Positions 55,770 to 64,000 of a DNA stretch of 64,000 nucleotides are shown here, one piece after another. The DNA is from Wolfiporia cocos. Its lineage: Eukaryota > Basidiomycota > Agaricomycetes > Polyporales > Phaeolaceae. The notes below the pieces were generated by a model. The model saw only the letters and a list, made by a program, of their open reading frames with translations. It was not told the DNA's origin and ran no database searches. Position numbers and translations under genes: made by a program. The DNA lies in the NCBI GenBank assembly GCA_029448655.1, contig JACCLO010000002.1, positions 930,001 through 994,000 on the forward strand. Reading direction: 5' to 3'. How positions within the stretch are numbered: position 1 is the first letter of the stretch; the number at the start of each line of letters is the position of its first letter.

Positions 55770-58277
55770 GTCACGATGGGTCGGAAGGTTTTAGGTAGCT
55801 GGCCTGCAGCAAACTGCAGCCTTCCTTTTATCATCCTCCGGGACCCTGCCGGAAAGACAATATACTAGCCGCCTGCTGTGGCTTCGGCCTTGCGCGGAGC
55901 GAATGTCGTACGCTAGCCCTGATGGAGGCAAGCGAATGACATTTCCTATTCGATCGTTGGTGCAGTGATAGTCGCCGATCCAGTTCGGCCATCCATGCTG
56001 TACTGCTCCTTAGTCCTGGAATCCCCCTCGTTCGGTCCCGCGCGCCAAAGTGATGCGGTGTCTACAGCACGCTACAACGGCGCTTCATCTTTGATCGTCC
56101 AAAGTAACCGGTCCACGTGTCGGATGACGTGCGGTATCAACATGGAGAACTTGTGAAGGTAGACTATCAGTAGCCATCTTCACAAAGATACCGAGGCCCT
56201 CTCCGTCTGACGCTTGGGGCATCCCGTGTACCTGCAGACCAAACTCAGGAACGCAGCATCACATCACGGTAGATTTGTGCATGAGACAACCCAGGTCTGC
56301 CAAGGTCAGTGCTGGCTGTATGGGTAATTTTTAGGTTAGGTCACCATTCGGGAATTAGATAAACCCACTCGACATCGCCATGGACATCTAGATGGACAGC
56401 TGACCAAGTCATTCTCCGCATGGAAGTGTATGAATGCAGTAGCCTGAATGGAGAGTACGACGCCACAGTCGGAACCGATGCTGTGTGGTCTCTTTTCGTT
56501 TGCAACCTGAAACGGCGCGATGTCGTTGAGATTGGATCTTAATGTGACACACTAGAGGCCGCAGGAGACGTAACCTTGTCATTGGTCTCATCACCAGACA
56601 GCTGCAATGATATCCAGGGCGACGTTGATCTCAAAGCTCCCGCATGCAAACGCCAACGCTAGTTATATGCGCTATGATTTAGACAGCGCTCATCTCGTCC
56701 GTATGAAATTCGGAGATCTGGACGACATAATCATAACTTATTGGGACATACCGGCATGCTATGCAAGTCATACAAATGTCATAGCCGGCTGTGGTGGCTG
56801 CGCCCTGCCGCAAGCTATGTAGGGTCCGGGTCAATAAGCGACGGAAATTGGGGTGCAGACGAACCATTTCGAGCAATTACAATCACAGGCGTCAAGTCGC
56901 ACCTGCCGTACGCGTGCGGCCCCGTGTGTGTGCGCTACACGCAGAATTCGGCCGCACCGGTGGGGCGATCTTCGTCAAGATGCCTCTGCAAGCCGCCCAC
57001 CTGACCAATGAACACGCGATGAGCGTGGGCGCCCCGAGTTTCTGTACGCTCTGGCACCGGCAGTTGTTTAACCGGGAATGTGGCCGGTAGCGTGCGACGA
57101 TGGTCACCGATGCGTGCGCTTATCGCGCAACTTGTCAAGTTTACGTCCTGCGTGGATTCCGTCTGCGTACTCCCGAGACGGTCGGGTCATTCATGACGCG
57201 CACAAGAGAGTTCTACCTAACGCGTGTTCCACATGCCTGGAAGTGCAGCTACAGTGACTCCAGGCCAGACGGTTCTGATCACATAGGAACATGAACCGTG
57301 AGGTGCCCAGTCTGAGGTGTCAATCGATGTCGGTGTCAATCGATCCGTGGAGTTGCGATATGGCTGTAGTTTGTCGAAAACGGGCTACTGAAGCAGACGC
57401 GCGCGTCGCAAGATGATCTATACGCAGCCGCGATTCAAACCCATATACGCGATACGAGATGTGAGCGGCTACTCAAGTACTCACCTGTCGCGGTTTAATT
57501 AATGGCTTAGCTTCCACTTGAAATCTTCTGCTCGCGAGTAAGCAAGTACCGAGAGGCATGGATTGCATGCGTATTGAGAGTAATATAGAGACTATTGAAG
57601 AAGCGATCTTCTTAAGGGGTTCTCGACCTAGACGCTTGATGCAATGTCCATCCAGCATGAGGGAAGGGTTCGCGGGAGCTGCGGCCAGTTCTGCGACTTC
57701 CAATGTAATTGCATCGTGCACTTAATATCCGAACAGACCCCCGTCGGAACTTTGTGGCATCCTGCAGGATCGATAGCTTTCATTTTATGGACACAGAGCA
57801 CTCCAGAGCGATACCGACAAACCTCTACAAAGTCTGCACAAATGCGACCATAATCATGCGACAGCTGCTTCGCGATATCCTGCTAGAGGTGAATTTGAGC
57901 GAATGCGGCGATACGGTGATGAGTTCCGCGCGCCACAACCTGAGTCGCACGTACACGTGATTGAGCAGCCACTCGCGACTCCGCGGTCGTTTCACACAGT
58001 CTCTCTCTGAGTTCTGCTCAAGGCTGTTCGTCTCTTCGCTGATCTTCGGACGCGCCTGGAACGTGGTCACTCCATCAGCCAAACCTTTGCCCGACAGTGT
58101 CTTTCCCTGAGCGGCCTGCCTCACTTCCTTCCACGACCGATCCGCGGCGTCGGTCTGCTCGTGTTGTGCCCAAAGTCGTGATTCGGTACATCTAGTCCAA
58201 CATACGGCCTTGTATGCCATTTAGAACCGCGCTGAAGTAATCTCTATCCGAAGCATCTTCTGTGGTATTAGCGGACG
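55770..58277. other. Intergenic 2.5 kb, no gene recognised
   Basis: Short ORFs only. The longest, 57825-58220 on the minus strand (131 residues), is hydrophilic and lies head-to-head with the AP-3 delta gene. It has no recognisable domain, so I do not call it. Confidence 0.45.
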
Positions 58278-61200
58278 ATGTGGGAGCGCACGCTGCAGGA
58301 TCTAATTCGGGGGTTGCGCGCGAACAAGAAGGATGAGGCCAAATTCATAGCACAGGCGATTTCTGAGATCAGGCAAGAGGTCAAGAGCAAGGATATGGAG
58401 CTGAAGGCAGGCGCTATCCTGAAGCTAACATATGTCAGTTTCCAAGAGCGTCGGTGCGCGACTTCTGGCGCAGATGCTAATGCAGCTGCACTCAGCTAGA
58501 CATGATGGGTTACGACATGAGTTGGGCGTCATTTCACGTCGTGGAGGTTATGTCCTCGCCGCGCATCCACCTGAAGAGCGTCGGGTATCTCGCCGCTACA
58601 CAGTCCTTCCAGCAAGATACAGATGTTCTGATGCTGACTACCAATCTCTTAAAGAAGGCATGTCATCTTGTCTGGTTGGGGCAATAGACGATGTGACAAG
58701 ATCCACAGGACCTAAGTTCGAAACCTGAGGACGTTGCTATTACTTTGAACGGCCTCTCTCATATCGTTACCCCGGACTTAGCGAGGGACTTGTCCCAGGA
58801 CTTGATATCGATGCTCAATCACTCACGACCGCACATCCGGAAGCGGGCGGTAATTGCGCTGTACAAGATCCTCATCAAATACCCGGACGTTATTAGCTAC
58901 GGTATGAGCAGATTGAGGGACAGACTCGAGGACTCCGATCCTGGTAGGAATATCTTGGATGAGCACAGTTGGCGCCATCAGAGTTCATTAATTCAACAGG
59001 AGTTGTTGCTGCTACGGTGAATGTCCTTTGTGAGCTGGTTCATCGAAGTCCCAGAGACTATCTACCGTTGGCGCCTCAGCTATTTCACTTGATGACCACA
59101 TCATCAAACAACTGGATGCTCATCAAGATCATCAAGTTGGTGAGTGCTTGTATCAATCTTCCCTATACAGATTATCTACCCCGAACCCCCCGTACAGTTC
59201 GGAACCCTGTGTCCCCACGAACCCCGGCTTGTGAAGAAGCTACAACCGCCAATCACTGAGCTGATATCGACTACCCCCGCTATCTCATTACTGTACGAAT
59301 GTGTACACACATGTATCATCAGCGGAATGCTACAAGGTACCGCGGGCAGCGCTCTCGCGAGAATGTGTGTGACCAAACTGGCCACATTCCTGCAGGACCC
59401 TGACCAGAACCGTAAGTAGATGCACCCTTACTTAGGCGCCATCATATGCATTATTGTTCATCTACACAGTGAAATACATCGCACTTCTTGCGATGGTCAA
59501 GATCGTACCGACACACCCGGAGCTTGTGGCTGAATATCAAGACATGATCATTTCCAGCGTTGATGATCAAGACGTCAGCATTCGCATGCGCGCACTCGAT
59601 TTGCTCTCTGCTATGGTAATTATTTGCATATGACCTTTTGCTTTATTGTGCTGAGCCAATATCTGCTAGGTAAGCCGCCACAATCTGCAGCCTATTGTGC
59701 AGCAGCTCCTGTCACACCTCGTCCGTCCGGACTCCGCTTCCCTGCCCTCCGCCGCGCAAACTCTTTCCCAGTATAGTTCGCCTACGAGCCCCACCCCACG
59801 CACGTCAAATGCACCCTCACAATCCCCCGCGTATCGCCTCACGCTCGCGCTGCGGATTCTCGCGCTCGGTTCGGCCGAAACGTACGACAATGTCCTCGAC
59901 TTCGAATGGTACCTCTCCGTACTCGTTGACCTCGCATATGTCGCCGCCGTAGATGTTGGGGCTCTCATCCGTGACCAGCTGGTAGACATCACGGGTCGCG
60001 TCAGGGGCGCTCGACGCTACGCTGTACAGCTCATGGTACGGGTGCTCTCGGACGACACGTTCCTCGCTAACGCCCCCGAGCCGGGCGGGTGCGCGGAGGT
60101 GCTTTGGGCTGCCGCGTGGATATGCGGGGAGTACTGCGGGTAGGTCGAGTCTCGCGGCGTTGTCTTTCTTCTCTGTGCAATTCCAACTGAGGTTACTAGG
60201 GAATTGGCCGAGCCGCAGAAGCTGTTAGCTTATCTGCTGCAGCCGGGTATCGCAGCCCTCGAGGCCGAGACCGTTGCGGTCTACCTCCAGGCCGCGACGA
60301 AGGTATTCGGACACTGGGCCGCCGAGCAGGCCGACCGATGGGATGATGACGACCAACCCAAGGTAAAGAGCGTAGTCGACATGGTCCTCGAGCACACTGG
60401 CGCATTCGCCACGAGCGCGGCGATTGAAGTTCAAGAACGTGTAGGTGCTTGAGCCTATCGGACTGTTCACCTTCAGCATCTGAGGGTGCCGCTATTTTAG
60501 GCCGCAGAGATGTTGAACCTGTTCACGTTCATTCGGGCGGATCTCAATGCGTACCGACTTAGGTCTGGTTTGGGGGAGGCAGAGTCAGGTGCTGTAGGCT
60601 TAGAGCAAGGCGCGGCGGATCCCGGCTTCCCAAAGAGCCTGTTTTTGATTCGCCCGCTATTCGCTGCGTACGAGCTGAACGCCGTCGCTCTCCACGCACA
60701 GGCGAGCGTACCTATCCCAGAGGGCCTCGATCTCGATGCGTGGATCGTGCTACCTCCAAAGGAACAAGGGGACGCGATTGAATTGGACGGGATGGAGCAG
60801 GTAGAGGAAAAAAAGACGAAGCGCAGCAAGAAGGGCAAGGAAAAGGAGACGAGGGGGGCGAAGAGCAAGGGCAAAAAGAAGCGCGACAGGGACGAGAACG
60901 AGAGCGGCGATGCCATTGCATCGACCGTGCCTCCCCCAGAAACAGAGGAGGAACGAGCCGAACGCGAGCGCGTATGTCTGTTGCTGCTTACTCACGTCCT
61001 CTCACTGATCACACCCCCAGCGTAAAGCGGAACGGTTGGAACGGCTGCGCGACGACCCATATTACCTCATAGACGACCGGCCGTCGCTAAAGCAAACCTC
61101 CGTGAATGATGTTGACGCCATTCCTGTCGTCAGACTAGACGACCTGCCACCGCCTGTTCTTGGTAAGCTCGCATCTAAAGTAGCGGCGCGATTTAGGGGC

Positions 61201-61553
61201 TGATAGGTGATTTAGCGGGGAATTCGCAGATTCCAAGTCTCCGTAGCTCGTCCTCGCCAGGTACGCCGCAAACCTTCATCATCGACAAGACGGGCGAGAT
61301 GCCCACGGGAGCGGACTCGGCGGCAGTGCCTGGAGTGGTGGATATAGGAAGCTCAAGCCCTAGCCCAAGCCCATTCAATGATGGCGCCACAAGTGCTGTG
61401 CCGCCGCTATTCTTCAACCAGTACGAAACGCAGGACGAAATCCCTCGCACTGCAACGCCACCGCCAATAAAGGTTACAAGGGCGAAGAAGAAAGCCGGGG
61501 GAAAGAAGAAACGGACACTTAACGTCGATAACGCTAGTCCTTTAGCAGAGTGA
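58278..61553 (+). CDS. AP-3 adaptor complex subunit delta
   Basis: Eleven exons (58278-58433, 58496-58657, 58709-58943, 59000-59139, 59198-59411, 59470-59615, 59670-60139, 60200-60440, 60501-60971, 61021-61162, 61207-61553) encode 907 residues. It begins with the typical MWERTLQDLIRGLRANKKDE and follows the adaptin HEAT-repeat trunk: LKLTYLDMMGYDMSWASFHVVEVMSS, LSKPEDVAITLNGLSHIVTP, RKRAVIALYKI and SDPGVVAATVNVLCELV. The second half has a Lys/Arg/Glu-rich linker (KKTKRSKKGKEKE) and DDPYYL near the C-terminus, as expected for the delta chain. AP-3 sorts cargo from endosome or Golgi to the vacuole, and delta is one of its two large subunits. The intron at 58658-58708 starts with GC (GCATGT). 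The protein ends in a basic ARAKKKAGGKKKRTLNV-type tail. It is convergent with the kinase gene. Confidence 0.94.
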
Positions 61554-61799
61554 TCATACAGGATGGATTGAATTACTTGCACGATGCCCTATGCATAAGG
61601 TATATGATGAGATAGGAATGCGTTGCTAACGATGAGTGACTGCAAGATAGCAAACGGGTTATACAATGCGGCGCAGGTATGGAGCAAGCTGCATGACTAG
61701 ATGTGCGTGGGGGAAAGTGTCGGTGGGATGCATGTCAGGTATAGGCGGGGAAGGGAGAGGATACATGGCAGGTGGGCGAGCCGCTCGGGTACAACCCCC

Positions 61800-63919
<2,120 letters not shown>

Positions 63920-64000
63920 GGCTGACTTTCACTCCGTTCGAGGCCCTCGGGTAGATCGTGCAAGGCCGCGTTAGGATCGTCGAACGAGCTAAATGAGATA

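Noticed and set aside
57825..58220. 131-residue minus-strand ORF upstream of AP-3 delta
   Set aside because: Considered as a divergent gene, but there is no recognisable domain and no supporting promoter or intron structure; left as intergenic.

Overview
The window is nuclear DNA from a filamentous basidiomycete, most likely an agaricomycete and perhaps of the order Polyporales. The genes are full of short spliceosomal introns of about 45-90 nt with GTRNGT donors and CTNAY branch sites. They include eukaryotic housekeeping genes (PRP22, an AP-3 delta subunit, EXO5, a GCK-type Ste20 kinase, a TPX2-domain protein) and families expanded in wood-decay and litter fungi (a basidiomycete-type P450 pair, a wax-synthase-like acyltransferase, a FAS1 secreted protein, a CPL1-like secreted protein). 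The order-level placement is inference. I built exon models by hand from splice sites and frame continuity. Every model given with exon lengths sums to a multiple of three.

Layout. 0.8-4.2 kb: a TPX2-domain gene with seven copies of an internal repeat. 4.2-11.5 kb: very GC-rich, nearly gene-free DNA with one candidate small Cys-rich ORF. 11.5-21 kb: a gene desert of ordinary composition. 21.2-24.2 kb: a FAS1 gene and a Kv-beta-type aldo-keto reductase, divergently transcribed. 27.3-34.3 kb: two tandem paralogous P450s followed by a wax-synthase-like membrane acyltransferase, a possible tailoring-enzyme locus with no backbone synthase in view. 34.5-37.0 kb: EXO5 carrying two ubiquitin-interacting motifs. 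37.5-38.1 kb: an inverted repeat with 96-bp arms. 39.1-39.6 kb: a CPL1-like secreted protein. 41.8-43.5 kb: an uncharacterised Ser/Arg-rich protein. 43.8-53.1 kb: two large DEAH/DEVH helicases (DHX57-like and PRP22), divergently transcribed. 53.5-55.8 kb: an NTF2/p15-like protein and a 2-oxoglutarate/Fe(II) dioxygenase. 58.3-63.9 kb: AP-3 delta and a Ste20/GCK kinase, convergently transcribed.

The right half is compact and mostly housekeeping: mRNA splicing and export, vesicle traffic, DNA repair and polarity signalling. The accessory material is concentrated at 21-34 kb. No tRNA, rRNA, CRISPR array or intact transposon was recognised. The strongest observations are the tandem UIM pair in EXO5, the SFQIP repeat array in the TPX2 protein, the P450/acyltransferase locus, the long inverted repeat, two GC-AG introns, and a 21-nt microexon carrying the P-loop of the DHX57-like helicase.
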